A stretch of 64,000 bases of DNA from Roseobacter sp. MH60115 (GTDB lineage Bacteria > Pseudomonadota > Alphaproteobacteria > Rhodobacterales > Rhodobacteraceae). The position numbers and the translations under genes are program-made. The DNA is taken from the NCBI RefSeq assembly GCF_015644665.1, contig NZ_JADOBQ010000006.1, positions 217,736 to 281,735 of the forward strand. Direction: 5' to 3'. Shown here piece after piece: positions 21,613 through 32,042 of this stretch. Every line of letters begins with the position of its first letter. Position 1 is the stretch's first letter. Under the pieces are notes generated by a model. That model did no database searches. It worked only from the letters and a program-made list of their open reading frames with translations, and was not told where the DNA came from.

Positions 21613-22071
21613 GTGAAACTATCAACGAAGGGACGCTACGCGATGGTTGCCCTGGCAGACATCGCCCTGCAGCCCGAAGGCAGCCTGATCACGCTGGGCG
21701 AAATCGCCGAGCGCCAGTCGATTTCACTGCCCTATCTGGAGCAGCTTTTTGTGAAGCTGCGGCGCGCGGAACTGGTGTCTTCCGTAAGGGGGCCGGGGGG
21801 TGGCTACCGGCTGGCGCAGCGCGCATCCGACATCCGGGTCGTGGATGTGCTGTCGGCCGTGGATGAAACGGTCGATGCGATGCACAAGGGGGCAGGCGCC
21901 TCGGGCGGGGCCTCGGGCAGCCGGGCGCAATCGTTGACCAACCGGCTCTGGGAGGGGCTTTCCGCCCATGTCTACGTGTTTCTGCACCAGACGCGCCTCT
22001 CGGATGTGGTGGCCAACGAGCTGGCGCCGTGCCCGGCGGTGCCGACCCTCTTTGACGTTGTGGATGAATGA
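21613..22071 (+). CDS. iscR: Rrf2-family regulator, IscR-type
   Basis: This 152-residue protein has the Rrf2 helix-turn-helix at its N-terminus (MKLSTKGRYAMVALADIA, SLPYLEQLFVKLRRAELV, RGPGGGYRLA). It heads the suf operon, which fits control of iron-sulfur assembly by cluster status. Unlike E. coli IscR it lacks the three clustered cysteines; the only cysteine is Cys140 near the C-terminus. Rhodobacter sphaeroides IscR is likewise known to depart from the three-cysteine pattern. A TTAGAAC-G-GTTCTAA palindrome lies in the promoter. Confidence 0.9.
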   Translation: MKLSTKGRYAMVALADIALQPEGSLITLGEIAERQSISLPYLEQLFVKLRRAELVSSVRGPGGGYRLAQRASDIRVVDVLSAVDETVDAMHKGAGASGGASGSRAQSLTNRLWEGLSAHVYVFLHQTRLSDVVANELAPCPAVPTLFDVVDE

Positions 22072-22118
22072 CCGTTTTGGGGCGTCCGCCGCGCCCCCCC
22101 GGTGAAAAAGGATAAGGC

Positions 22119-23249
22119 ATGCGCCGCGTGTATCTGGATCACAATGCAACCGCTCCCCTGCGCCCCGAAGCGCGGGACGCGATGCTTGCGGCCATGGATA
22201 TCGTCGGCAACCCTTCCTCCGTGCACGCTGAGGGCCGCGCGGCCAAGGCGCTGGTCGAGCGGGCACGGGCGCAGGTGGCTGGGCTCATTGGGTGCGATCC
22301 CGGCGACATTGTCTTCACCTCCGGTGCGACAGAGGCGGCCAGCCTCGCCATTCCGGAAGGTGCCACGGTCGCCAGCGCGGGCATCGAACACGATGCCGTT
22401 CTCTCCTGGGTTAAGAAGGACGGTGTGGATCTGACCCGCCTGCTGGACGTGGACGAGCATGGCGTGCTGACCGGCACGGCGCAGGGTGACAGTTTTGATG
22501 CGTCTATCCAGGACGATGTGGTTGCCCTGCAGGCCGCCAATAGCGAGACCGGCGTGCGGCAAGACACGATGCGCCATGCGCAGAAGCTTTGGGCTCTGGA
22601 ACGACAGGTGCTGATCCTTATCGATGCGGTGCAGGCTCTGGGCAAAGTCCCATTTTCCTTTGCCAACTCCGGTGCGGATTTCGTGATGGCTTCGGCGCAC
22701 AAACTGGGCGGCCCAAAGGGTACCGGTGCGCTGGTGGTGAAACACGGGATCGACGTCAAACCACGCATCCGCGGCGGCGGGCAAGAGATGGGGCGGCGCT
22801 CCGGCACCGAGAACGTCATCGGCATCGTCGGATTCGGGGCGGCGGCAGAGGCAGCGGCACGGGATGTGGCGGCGGGCAGGTGGGAAGAAATCGAAGAACT
22901 TAGAAAGATTCTAGAAAACACCCTTGCAGCTTCGACAAATGCAACTATTTTTGTCGGGAAAGGCGCAAACCGCCTGCCGAACACCTCTTGTTTCGCCACG
23001 CCGGGCTGGAAAGGCGAAAGCCAGGTGATCCAGATGGACCTTGCAGGTTTTGCCATCAGCGCAGGGTCTGCCTGTTCCAGCGGCAAGGTGCGCGCAAGCT
23101 CTGTTTTGCGTGCCATGGGCTATGATGAAGAGACTGCCAGCAGCGCCATTCGGGTGTCGCTGGGATTGGATACCACTGCCGAGGATGTGCAGCGATTTGC
23201 TGAAGTCTGGCTGGCGAAAGAACGTAAATTTCGCGCCCGCGCGGCGTGA
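22119..23249 (+). CDS. Class I cysteine desulfurase (IscS/NifS-like)
   Basis: This 376-residue pyridoxal-phosphate enzyme removes sulfur from cysteine for iron-sulfur cluster assembly. The PLP lysine is in ASAHKLGGPKGTG and the catalytic cysteine loop is GSACSSGKVRASSVL. The protein is a NifS/IscS-type desulfurase, distinct from the SufS-type enzyme encoded at the end of the same operon. Two desulfurases in one suf operon is a pattern known from Rhodobacterales. It follows iscR by about 47 bases and precedes sufB. Confidence 0.92.
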   Translation: MRRVYLDHNATAPLRPEARDAMLAAMDIVGNPSSVHAEGRAAKALVERARAQVAGLIGCDPGDIVFTSGATEAASLAIPEGATVASAGIEHDAVLSWVKKDGVDLTRLLDVDEHGVLTGTAQGDSFDASIQDDVVALQAANSETGVRQDTMRHAQKLWALERQVLILIDAVQALGKVPFSFANSGADFVMASAHKLGGPKGTGALVVKHGIDVKPRIRGGGQEMGRRSGTENVIGIVGFGAAAEAAARDVAAGRWEEIEELRKILENTLAASTNATIFVGKGANRLPNTSCFATPGWKGESQVIQMDLAGFAISAGSACSSGKVRASSVLRAMGYDEETASSAIRVSLGLDTTAEDVQRFAEVWLAKERKFRARAA

Positions 23250-23264
23250 GTTTTGGAGGGAAAG

Positions 23265-24800
<1,536 letters not shown>

Positions 24801-24816
24801 TTCCGGCTGTCAAGAG

Positions 24817-25170
24817 GTGCACGAAGAGAGCAACATAGAGCGACATGCCCGGATCGGGCAGACCTCTGAGCAATTGGCGTCGCGAAATGCTATGTGGAGA
24901 ATTGCCTTTTACGCGGTCATGGGGGGTATTGCATTCAGGCTCGCGAGCCAATTGTTTCTTCCCTCGCTATCTATATTCGCCACGTTCCTTGGTTTGTTCA
25001 CGGGAGTGGCCTTGGCCATCGCAATTGAACAAAAGATGAAGCGCGAAGACCTGGAAAAACGCGCAAGACGTGCAGCGGACCTCGCCCGCGAAAGGGACCG
25101 TGAAAGGGAAGCCATGATCAAGGCAGCCGAAGCGAATGGTGATTTTGACAGATGGAAGAAAGACCAATGA
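24817..25170 (+). CDS. Small two-helix membrane protein with charged tail
   Basis: The frame from GTG 24817 gives 117 residues; ATG 24892 would give 92, and neither has a good ribosome site, so the start is uncertain. The protein has two hydrophobic helices (AFYAVMGGIAFRLAS and FATFLGLFTGVALAIAI), followed by a highly charged, probably coiled-coil tail (MKREDLEKRARRAADLARER). Its stop overlaps the ATG of the YbjQ remnant (ATGA). I do not recognise a family; its place between sufB and sufC is shared with other small genes. Confidence 0.55.
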   Translation: MHEESNIERHARIGQTSEQLASRNAMWRIAFYAVMGGIAFRLASQLFLPSLSIFATFLGLFTGVALAIAIEQKMKREDLEKRARRAADLARERDREREAMIKAAEANGDFDRWKKDQ

Positions 25171-25307
25171 TCCTCGCAGCCACTAACACCATCGAAGGCC
25201 ACTCGATCACCGCCTATGAGGGCCTCGTCGTCCGTAAGGCCATTATGTGCGCGAATATCTTGCGGGATTTCTTGGTCGCCACTTCAGCCGCGAGGTCGAA
25301 TTACTAA
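25167..25307 (+). pseudogene. Truncated YbjQ/DUF74 duplicate
   Basis: The 46-residue frame begins MILAATNTIEGHSITAYEG and closely matches the first 35 or so residues of the intact YbjQ-family gene at 25651, then diverges and stops at TAA 25305-25307. The similarity is visible at DNA level over the first 130 bases. It is therefore a decayed or truncated tandem copy. Its stop overlaps the ATG of the next gene (TAATG), so it may still act in translational coupling. Confidence 0.75.
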
Positions 25308-25654
25308 TGGCACCCGGCGCGTCAGACAATGGGCACAACATCCGGGTCCGCTTGGGCAATCCGGGGCGTTTGCTGGCGGAAACGCAACAGCTCACGCTGT
25401 TGATCCTTGGACACCTGATCGTATTCCTGCTCTCCATGGGGCATGACGAGATTGTCGCGGAGATGGTTGAAGACGGCTGGTTGTTTGCACAATACGCGGA
25501 GCGGTTCGAGGTCGCCATCGGGCTGATCCTGTTCCTGTGCTGGAGCGCGCTGACATGGCGGCTGGTGAGCATTCTGCAACGCGCCGTCGTTCATTCTGAA
25601 ATCTGCCCGGACTGCCACCAGACGCGGGTTGTTGAGCGGGAAAACCAAACATGA
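25307..25654 (+). CDS. Small membrane protein with C-terminal CxxC-type motif
   Basis: From ATG 25307 the protein has 115 residues, and translation is coupled to the preceding YbjQ remnant. It has two hydrophobic helices ([17 protein letters not shown] and [16 protein letters not shown]) and ends with [12 protein letters not shown], a possible metal- or thiol-active CxxC pair. It overlaps the ATG of the intact YbjQ gene by four bases. I recognise no family. The frame is open further upstream to 25247, but that part overlaps the YbjQ remnant. Confidence 0.6.
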   Translation: MAPGASDNGHNIRVRLGNPGRLLAETQQLTLLILGHLIVFLLSMGHDEIVAEMVEDGWLFAQYAERFEVAIGLILFLCWSALTWRLVSILQRAVVHSEICPDCHQTRVVERENQT

Positions 25655-25965
25655 TTTTGACAACGACCAACACCGTCGAAGGTCATCCGATCACCGCCTA
25701 TCACGGCATCGTCGTGGGAGAGGCGATCATGGGGGCGAATATCGTGCGCGATTTCTTTGCCTCCGTGACGGACGTGATCGGCGGCCGGTCCGGGGCCTAT
25801 GAAAGCAAGCTGAAAGACGCCCGCGACGAAGCCATGTATGAAATCGAGGAACGCGCCGCTGCGCTGGGGGCGAATGCGGTCGTGGGCATCGACCTTGACT
25901 ACGAGGTGATCGGGGATTCCATGCTGATGGTTTCCGCCTCCGGGACCGCCGTGACCATCACCTAA
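25651..25965 (+). CDS. YbjQ/DUF74 family protein
   Basis: This is a 104-residue protein of the YbjQ family, with the typical start [36 protein letters not shown], here split over residues 2-37, and the later segment [16 protein letters not shown]. The fold is known to form pentamers, but its function is not settled; a metal-binding role is often suggested. It lies in the suf operon just upstream of sufC. Confidence 0.88.
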   Translation: MILTTTNTVEGHPITAYHGIVVGEAIMGANIVRDFFASVTDVIGGRSGAYESKLKDARDEAMYEIEERAAALGANAVVGIDLDYEVIGDSMLMVSASGTAVTIT

Positions 25966-26033
25966 AAAACAAAGCGTAACACATTGAACAAGAACATCTT
26001 CCGCCTGCCGGAGCCGATAGAAGGACGAACGAT

Positions 26034-26789
26034 ATGCTGAGCATCAAGAACCTGCACGTGAAATTGGAAGAAGAGGACAAGCAGATCCTCAAGGGTGTCG
26101 ATCTGGAGATCGAAGCGGGCAAGGTGCACGCGATCATGGGTCCAAATGGGTCGGGCAAATCGACGCTCTCCTATGTGCTCTCCGGCAAGGAGGGTTATGA
26201 GGTGACAGACGGGTCGGCGCTGCTCGAAGGCGCGGATGTGCTGGAGATGGAACCCGAAGAGCGCGCCGCTGCCGGTCTGTTCCTGGCGTTCCAATACCCT
26301 GTCGAAATCCCGGGAGTGGGCAACATGACCTTCCTGCGCACCGCCGTGAATGCACAGCGCAAGGCGCGTGGTGAAGAAGAAATGTCAGCCGCCGAATTCC
26401 TCAAGGCCGTGCGCGCACGCGCCAAGGAGCTGAAAATCGATGCCGATATGCTGAAACGCCCGGTCAATGTTGGCTTCTCCGGGGGTGAGAAGAAACGCAA
26501 TGAAATCCTGCAGATGGCGATGCTGGAGCCCCGGATGTGCATTCTGGATGAAACCGATTCCGGTCTCGACGTCGATGCGATGAAGCTGGTCGCCGAAGGC
26601 GTGAACGCGCTGCGCTCCGAAGGGCGGGGTTTTCTGGTGATCACGCACTATCAGCGCCTGCTGGACCACATCAAGCCGGACGTGGTGCACATCATGGCCG
26701 ACGGTAAAATCGTCAAATCCGGGGGGCCGGAACTGGCGCTGGAAGTCGAAAATAACGGCTACGGCGATATCCTTGCCGAGGTGGCATGA
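26034..26789 (+). CDS. sufC: Fe-S assembly ATPase SufC
   Basis: SufC is the ABC-type ATPase of the SufBCD complex. The 251-residue protein has Walker A GPNGSGKST, signature GFSGGEKKRNEI and Walker B MCILDETDSGLD, all intact. Its stop overlaps the sufD start. Confidence 0.97.
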   Translation: MLSIKNLHVKLEEEDKQILKGVDLEIEAGKVHAIMGPNGSGKSTLSYVLSGKEGYEVTDGSALLEGADVLEMEPEERAAAGLFLAFQYPVEIPGVGNMTFLRTAVNAQRKARGEEEMSAAEFLKAVRARAKELKIDADMLKRPVNVGFSGGEKKRNEILQMAMLEPRMCILDETDSGLDVDAMKLVAEGVNALRSEGRGFLVITHYQRLLDHIKPDVVHIMADGKIVKSGGPELALEVENNGYGDILAEVA

Positions 26790-28069
26790 TGGCAGACGCA
26801 GCAGAAAAAATCTCCACCACCGACGCGCGTCTTGGGGGTTTGTCCCTGCCTGCCGGGGGCTGGTCCGAGACGGCGCGCAAGGACGCCCTGGCGCGGGTGC
26901 AGGCGATGGGTCTGCCGGAGCGTCGGGATGAGTATTGGAAATACACCCGCCCGGACACGCTGACACAGGCGGATGCCGTGCCTGCCGCGCTCTTCGACAA
27001 TGACGAGGCGCCGATCTTTGGCGAGATGGAGCGGCTGAACATCGTCTTTGTCGACGGTGTGTTCGATGCCGAGGCGTCGGATGATCTGAGCCTTGAGGGC
27101 GTCACGATCGACCGGCTGGCCGAGGCCGCAACCGATATCCATTGGGCGCGGGATCTCTATGGCGCGCTGGAGACCAAGGGGCAGGACCCGGTGGCGCGCC
27201 CGCTGGCCGCCCTCAATACCGCCTTTGCCACGGACGGAGTGCTCATTCACGTGACGGGCAATCCGTCCAAGCCGATCAACCTGACCTATCATCACCGCTC
27301 CGAGACCTCGGACGCGATCCTGCACCATGTGATCCGGCTCGACCCGGGCGCGGAAGTCACTGTGCTGGAAAGCGGCCCGGCAGCGGCGCGGTTCAACAAA
27401 TGCATGGAAGTGGAGGTGGCCGATGGCGCGACATTCCACCATGTGCGTGCACAGGGCAGGGACCATGAGCGCCGTGCGGCCACGCATATCTTTGCCCGAT
27501 TGGGGACTGAATCGGTGTTCAAATCCTTCACGCTGACCGCCAATGGCGTGCTCACGCGCAACGAATGCGTGATCGAATTGACCGGCGATGACGCGGTGGC
27601 CCACGTGGCGGGGGCCTGTGTCGGCGACGGTGATTTCCACCACGATGACACGGTGTTCATCACCCACGACGCCGTCGGCTGTGAAAGCCGTCAGGTGTTC
27701 AAAAAGGTGCTGCGCAATGGCGCGACAGGGGTGTTCCAGGGAAAGATTCTGGTCAAGAAAGACGCCCAGAAAACAGACGGTTACCAGATCAGCCAGTCGC
27801 TGCTGCTGGATGACGACAGCCAGTTCCTCGCCAAACCGGAGCTGGAGATCTACGCCGATGACGTGGCCTGTTCGCATGGCAGCACGTCGGGCGCGATCGA
27901 CGAGGATGCGCTGTTTTACCTGCGGTCCCGCGGCGTGCCGGAAGGCCCCGCAACGGATCTTCTGACGCTGGCCTTCCTTGCGGAAGCGGTGGAGGAAATC
28001 GAAAACGAAGACCTGCGCGATGAAATCAATGATCGCCTGGCCGCCTGGTTGGAACGGCATCGAAGCTGA
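26786..28069 (+). CDS. sufD: Fe-S assembly protein SufD
   Basis: SufD pairs with SufB in the scaffold complex and helps iron acquisition. The 427-residue protein shows the SufB/D beta-helix core and the C-terminal motif CSHGSTSGAIDEDALFYL. Two adjacent ATGs at 26786 and 26789 are both possible; the first overlaps the sufC stop. The next gene begins at the stop codon of sufD. Confidence 0.95.
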   Translation: MMADAAEKISTTDARLGGLSLPAGGWSETARKDALARVQAMGLPERRDEYWKYTRPDTLTQADAVPAALFDNDEAPIFGEMERLNIVFVDGVFDAEASDDLSLEGVTIDRLAEAATDIHWARDLYGALETKGQDPVARPLAALNTAFATDGVLIHVTGNPSKPINLTYHHRSETSDAILHHVIRLDPGAEVTVLESGPAAARFNKCMEVEVADGATFHHVRAQGRDHERRAATHIFARLGTESVFKSFTLTANGVLTRNECVIELTGDDAVAHVAGACVGDGDFHHDDTVFITHDAVGCESRQVFKKVLRNGATGVFQGKILVKKDAQKTDGYQISQSLLLDDDSQFLAKPELEIYADDVACSHGSTSGAIDEDALFYLRSRGVPEGPATDLLTLAFLAEAVEEIENEDLRDEINDRLAAWLERHRS

Positions 28070-28554
28070 TGGCGGTCACGCGCAACATCAGGGCAACCTA
28101 TCGCAACCCGGGCAAAACACTGCGCGGGTTGCTGGCCCTTGGACAGCGTGAAGACCAGGCTCTGGCCTATCTGATGGCAGGCTGTGTCGTCGTGTTCATC
28201 GCACAGCTGCCCCGCCTGGCCCGCGAAGCGCATCTGACGGGCGAAGAATTGGACATGCTCATGGGCGCGTCACTCATGGCGTGGGTCTTCATCGCGCCCT
28301 TGTTGCTGTACTGCCTCGCGGCGCTGTCGCATCTTGTCGCCAAGCTGTTTCGGGGGCAGGGCAGCCACTACGGGGCGCGTCTGGCGCTGTTTTGGGCGCT
28401 GCTGGCGGCCTCACCTCTGATGTTGCTGAACGGGCTGGTGGCCGGGTTCATCGGACCGGGGCTGGAATTGCAGATCGTTGGCCTTGCATGGCTTGTCATT
28501 TTCCTGTGGTTCTGGATCAGTGGGCTGATTGCTGCAGAAGGACGTGCCGCGTGA
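28069..28554 (+). CDS. Yip1-like multi-pass membrane protein
   Basis: This 161-residue membrane protein has four predicted helices. It begins with a short cytoplasmic segment (MAVTRNIRATYRNPGKTLRGLLALG) and resembles Yip1-domain proteins of Rhodobacterales. Its start overlaps the sufD stop and its end overlaps the next, similar gene. A role in iron-sulfur assembly is not implied by sequence, only by position. Confidence 0.75.
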   Translation: MAVTRNIRATYRNPGKTLRGLLALGQREDQALAYLMAGCVVVFIAQLPRLAREAHLTGEELDMLMGASLMAWVFIAPLLLYCLAALSHLVAKLFRGQGSHYGARLALFWALLAASPLMLLNGLVAGFIGPGLELQIVGLAWLVIFLWFWISGLIAAEGRAA

Positions 28555-29144
28555 TCTCGACCTTAAACTGGCCGCAACTGGCCCTGCTGACCGTCCGCGC
28601 GCCGAAAGAGGCCGCCGCCATCATCATGAGCTGGCAGCTGCCGCGCACGGAACTGTGGATGGCCGCAGCGCTGGTCGCGATCCTCAGCACCTTCATGTCG
28701 ACCCTGTCGAACGTGCTGCTGCCGGTGCCTGAACCGCTTGCCAGCATGGTGAACAACCCCTTCACCCTTGTCATGATCGTCGCCGGCGGCTTTGTCGTCA
28801 CCGTGCATGCGCTCTTCTGGACCGGTCGTGCCATGGGCGGATCAGAGGACATGAACGACCTGCTGGCCCTCCTCGTCTGGCTGCAGGTCCTGCGCGCCGT
28901 GGCACAGGCGATTATATTGCTCAGCGTCCTGCTGGTGCCTGCGCTGGCAGGCTTTCTCGTCCTGATTGTCGGCATTGCCACGATCTGGATTTTCCTCAAT
29001 TTCATCAGCGTGGGATTGCAGCTGAACTCGCTTATGAAGGCCGTCTTCGTGCTGCTGGTGGGGGCCGTTGCCATGTCCCTGGGGTTTTCCCTGTTGCTGT
29101 CCATGATCGGCGTGAGCGCGCTGGGAGTCCCTGCCAATGTATGA
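28551..29144 (+). CDS. Yip1-like multi-pass membrane protein
   Basis: Starting at GTG 28551, which overlaps the preceding stop (GTGA), the protein has 197 residues with about five hydrophobic helices. It begins MISTLNWPQLALLTVRAPKEAA, like the first segment of Yip1-domain proteins. The open frame reaches back to 28281 but overlaps the previous gene, so I use the later start. It overlaps the sufS start by eight bases. Confidence 0.75.
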   Translation: MISTLNWPQLALLTVRAPKEAAAIIMSWQLPRTELWMAAALVAILSTFMSTLSNVLLPVPEPLASMVNNPFTLVMIVAGGFVVTVHALFWTGRAMGGSEDMNDLLALLVWLQVLRAVAQAIILLSVLLVPALAGFLVLIVGIATIWIFLNFISVGLQLNSLMKAVFVLLVGAVAMSLGFSLLLSMIGVSALGVPANV

Positions 29145-30357
29145 TGTCACAAAAATTCGCGCCGATTTTCCGATCCTCAGCCGGGAGGTGAACGGCAAGC
29201 CGCTGGTGTACCTGGACAACGGGGCCTCTGCGCAGAAACCGCGGGTGGTCATCGATGCGATCACCAACGCCTATGCCAACGAATACGCCAATGTGCATCG
29301 CGGCCTGCATTTCCTGTCGAACCTTGCCACCGACAAATACGAAAGCGTGCGCGGTGTGATTGCCCGGTTCCTGAATGCCGGGTCCGAGGATGAGATCGTG
29401 CTGAATTCCGGCACCACCGAAGGCATCAACATGGTGGCCTACGGATGGGCGATGCCGCGGCTGGAAGCGGGAGACGAGATCGTGCTGAGTGTGATGGAGC
29501 ACCACGCCAACATCGTGCCCTGGCATTTCCTCCGCGAACGCCAGGGCGTGGTGCTGAAATGGGTGGATGTGGACAGCACCGGTTATCTCGACCCGCAGGC
29601 GGTGATCGACGCCATTGGACCCAAGACCAAGCTGGTCGCCGTGACACATCTGTCGAACGTGTTGGGCACACGCGTCGACGTAAAGACCATTTGCCAGGAG
29701 GCCCATGCGCGCGGCGTTCCCGTGCTCGTCGATGGCAGTCAGGCGGCGGTGCACCAACCGGTCGATGTCAGTGATATCGATTGCGATTTTTATGCGATCA
29801 CCGGGCACAAACTCTACGGGCCTTCCGGCTCCGGCGCGATCTATGTGAAATCCGAGCGGATGGCCGAAATGCGCCCCTTCATCGGCGGCGGGGACATGAT
29901 CCGCGAGGTGAGCAAGGAGGGTGTGATCTACAACGACCCGCCGATGAAATTCGAAGCGGGCACGCCGGGCATTGTGCAGACCATCGGGCTTGGCGTTGCT
30001 CTGGAATACATGATGGCGCTGGGGATGCAGAACATCGCCGCCTATGAGGACAGCCTGCGCGACTACACGGTGGAAAGGCTTGGCGGCCTCAATTGGTTGC
30101 AGGTGCAGGGCACGACACCCGACAAGGGCGCGATCTTCAGCTTCACGATGGATGGGGCAGGGCACGCACATGACATCTCCACCATCCTCGACAAGAAGGG
30201 CGTCGCCGTGCGCGCCGGCCAGCATTGTGTCGGTCCGCTGATGGCGCATATGGGCATCCCCGCCAGCTGTCGCGCCTCCTTCGGGCTTTACAACACGCAG
30301 GCCGAGGTTGACGTACTGGTGGAGGCGCTGGAACTTGCGCATGATCTCTTTGCCTGA
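29137..30357 (+). CDS. sufS: Class II cysteine desulfurase SufS
   Basis: SufS supplies sulfur for the SufBCD scaffold. The 406-residue PLP enzyme has the lysine in AITGHKLYGPSGSGA and the active-site cysteine loop RAGQHCVGPLM, followed by SCRASFGLYNT, typical of SufS/CsdA. It ends the operon that starts with iscR. No sufE or sufT gene is visible downstream in the window. Confidence 0.96.
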   Translation: MYDVTKIRADFPILSREVNGKPLVYLDNGASAQKPRVVIDAITNAYANEYANVHRGLHFLSNLATDKYESVRGVIARFLNAGSEDEIVLNSGTTEGINMVAYGWAMPRLEAGDEIVLSVMEHHANIVPWHFLRERQGVVLKWVDVDSTGYLDPQAVIDAIGPKTKLVAVTHLSNVLGTRVDVKTICQEAHARGVPVLVDGSQAAVHQPVDVSDIDCDFYAITGHKLYGPSGSGAIYVKSERMAEMRPFIGGGDMIREVSKEGVIYNDPPMKFEAGTPGIVQTIGLGVALEYMMALGMQNIAAYEDSLRDYTVERLGGLNWLQVQGTTPDKGAIFSFTMDGAGHAHDISTILDKKGVAVRAGQHCVGPLMAHMGIPASCRASFGLYNTQAEVDVLVEALELAHDLFA

Positions 30358-30388
30358 TCGCGGACTACTTGGTCGGAGTGCGGGCTGG

Positions 30389-30865
30389 ATGCGCCGAACC
30401 CTCGCCACCTTATTTCTCCTGTGGCTGCCGGGCGCCGGGGTTGCGGCCGATATCCAGCCTGTGTCCGGCCTCTGGGCGGGCGAGGTTGTCTTTGACAGCC
30501 AGACCGGATGCCCTGCGCAGATGGTCGATAAGATGAAACAGGCGCGGCCAGGCTATGCCGGTCAGCAGATCACCTTTCCCGACCCTTTCGATCCTGCGGT
30601 CTTCGACGGCATTGATCTCAACATCACGTGGGAAAAGATCGCGCCCAACGTCTGGGAAGGCATTTTCCGCGATGTCCAGCAGACGGCGATGGGGACATTG
30701 ACCGTCACATCCAAATCCAACATGACGATCATCGCCCCCGGCCAGATCAATCAGCGCGCGGAACTTACCGTGGAACTGCCGCAAGGCGTGGCAAGCTCGC
30801 TGGGCATGGCGACGGCCACATGCGTGGTACGCTCCACTGTCCACCATGAGCGCACAGGTTCCTGA
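30389..30865 (+). CDS. Secreted hypothetical protein
   Basis: From ATG 30389 the protein has 158 residues and starts with a signal peptide ([20 protein letters not shown]). The mature part is about 136 residues with two cysteines, one in SQTGCPAQM and one in ATCVVRS, that could form a disulfide. The frame is open to 30308, inside sufS, but the signal peptide marks the true start. I know no function. Confidence 0.65.
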   Translation: MRRTLATLFLLWLPGAGVAADIQPVSGLWAGEVVFDSQTGCPAQMVDKMKQARPGYAGQQITFPDPFDPAVFDGIDLNITWEKIAPNVWEGIFRDVQQTAMGTLTVTSKSNMTIIAPGQINQRAELTVELPQGVASSLGMATATCVVRSTVHHERTGS

Positions 30866-30936
30866 GAAGATGACGTTTTGCCGTTGCGAGGTGGCATTTG
30901 TCCCGCTATACCGCGCAAACGGCCCGACATGGTCAG

Positions 30937-31013
<77 letters not shown>

Positions 31014-31439
31014 TTTTTCCCAAAGAGCAACCCAATTGTAGCTCTCGCCATCACGATTGTGGGCGACGGGAGCCGGTCTTGCCCGGTTTCGTCTTTGAAA
31101 GGCAGGAGATGACGGGCACACTTCAATCTCAAGGTTCGAATACGGTGGCGGTGCCAGCCGTCCATGGAGGTTGGTGAGGCATCTGGTGCTTGTCCGCTGG
31201 TGCGGCGCAACATGTCAAAGGCGGACACGGCGCAACGGCGCGAAATTAACCTCTTCCGCATTGCAAAAGCGCGGGGCGCATCACGCCCTGTCTTATTTCT
31301 GGTGTTTTAAAAATCAGATTGTAAAGTAATTCGGGAAACTGGATTCTAGGGTGCAGGGGGCATTGGGGCGAAAATTTGGCGCCCACAGCCACTCATACCG
31401 ACACCCATAATTGTAAGAAGTACTTTGACAGGAAAGCCT
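31014..31439. other. Intergenic region between tRNA-Arg and the envelope cluster
   Basis: These 426 bases carry no convincing gene. The right half is more AT-rich and holds the first CATACCGA element. At 31131-31150 the sequence AAGGTTCGAATACGG repeats ten bases of the tRNA T-arm (AGGTTCGAAT), a possible trace of a tRNA-directed insertion or of a partial tRNA copy. Confidence 0.5.
31394..31401 (+). promoter_or_regulatory. CATACCGA element, copy 1
   Basis: CATACCGA starts 46 bases before ATG 31440 and is followed by ATTGTAAGAAG. It matches three other copies at 32001, 33973 and 38141. Confidence 0.55.
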
Positions 31440-31994
31440 ATGCCGTTTTGGAGTGTCTCGAAAGCCGTGGTTGCGGCGGGTTTCTTTTCCATCGGCTGCA
31501 TGGCGTCCACCGCCGCGTCATCACAGGACTTCAGCCTCGATCAGATGGTCAATGCCTTGCTGCCAGCGCCGGTCGCCACCAGCGACAATCGCGGGGTCAA
31601 ACCCCTTGCTGCCGCAAATGCCACCTCCGCCACCCAATCCGGCGCTCTGCCGACGGCGCGCCTTGTCGTGGCGTTCGACGGTGACAGCCATCGGCTGACT
31701 GTGGAGGGGATGAAAACACTCCGTACGCTGGCCAAGGCGCTGGAGCATCCCGATCTGAAGGGGTCAACGTTTCAGATAATGGCGCATGCCTACACGCCAA
31801 CGGCACCTGCGTCGGCCTTGCCGGTTTCGGCACGCCGGGCGCAGTCGGTGCTGGACCATCTGAACGGTTTTTACGGTCTGGGCTCCGACATATTTGTGGG
31901 CATTCAGGGCGTTGGGGCCACATCCCTGAATTCGGCAAATGCTGCCGACCCGTTGAACCAGCGTATCGAAATCATCAACACCGCGGGCCTGTGA
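31440..31994 (+). CDS. Secreted OmpA-like protein
   Basis: From ATG 31440 (AGGA six bases upstream) the protein has 184 residues with an N-terminal export signal (FWSVSKAVVAAGFFSIGCMAS). The GCMAS region could be a lipobox-like site, so a lipoprotein is possible. After a low-complexity linker, a divergent OmpA_C-type domain occupies about residues 85-184: a start of ARLVVAFDGDSHRLTVEG, the middle VSARRAQSVLDHL, and NQRIEII at the end. Such domains usually bind peptidoglycan. It is the first gene of the envelope cluster and lies 48 bases before the caspase gene. Confidence 0.78.
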   Translation: MPFWSVSKAVVAAGFFSIGCMASTAASSQDFSLDQMVNALLPAPVATSDNRGVKPLAAANATSATQSGALPTARLVVAFDGDSHRLTVEGMKTLRTLAKALEHPDLKGSTFQIMAHAYTPTAPASALPVSARRAQSVLDHLNGFYGLGSDIFVGIQGVGATSLNSANAADPLNQRIEIINTAGL

Positions 31995-32000
31995 ACGCTC

Positions 32001-32008
32001 CATACCGA
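32001..32008 (+). promoter_or_regulatory. CATACCGA element, copy 2
   Basis: CATACCGA starts 42 bases before the caspase ATG and is followed by ATTGTAGAAGACAATTCG, almost the same as the downstream half of copy 3. Confidence 0.55.
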
Positions 32009-32042
32009 TGTATTGTAGAAGACAATTCGAAGGGAGACTCCC

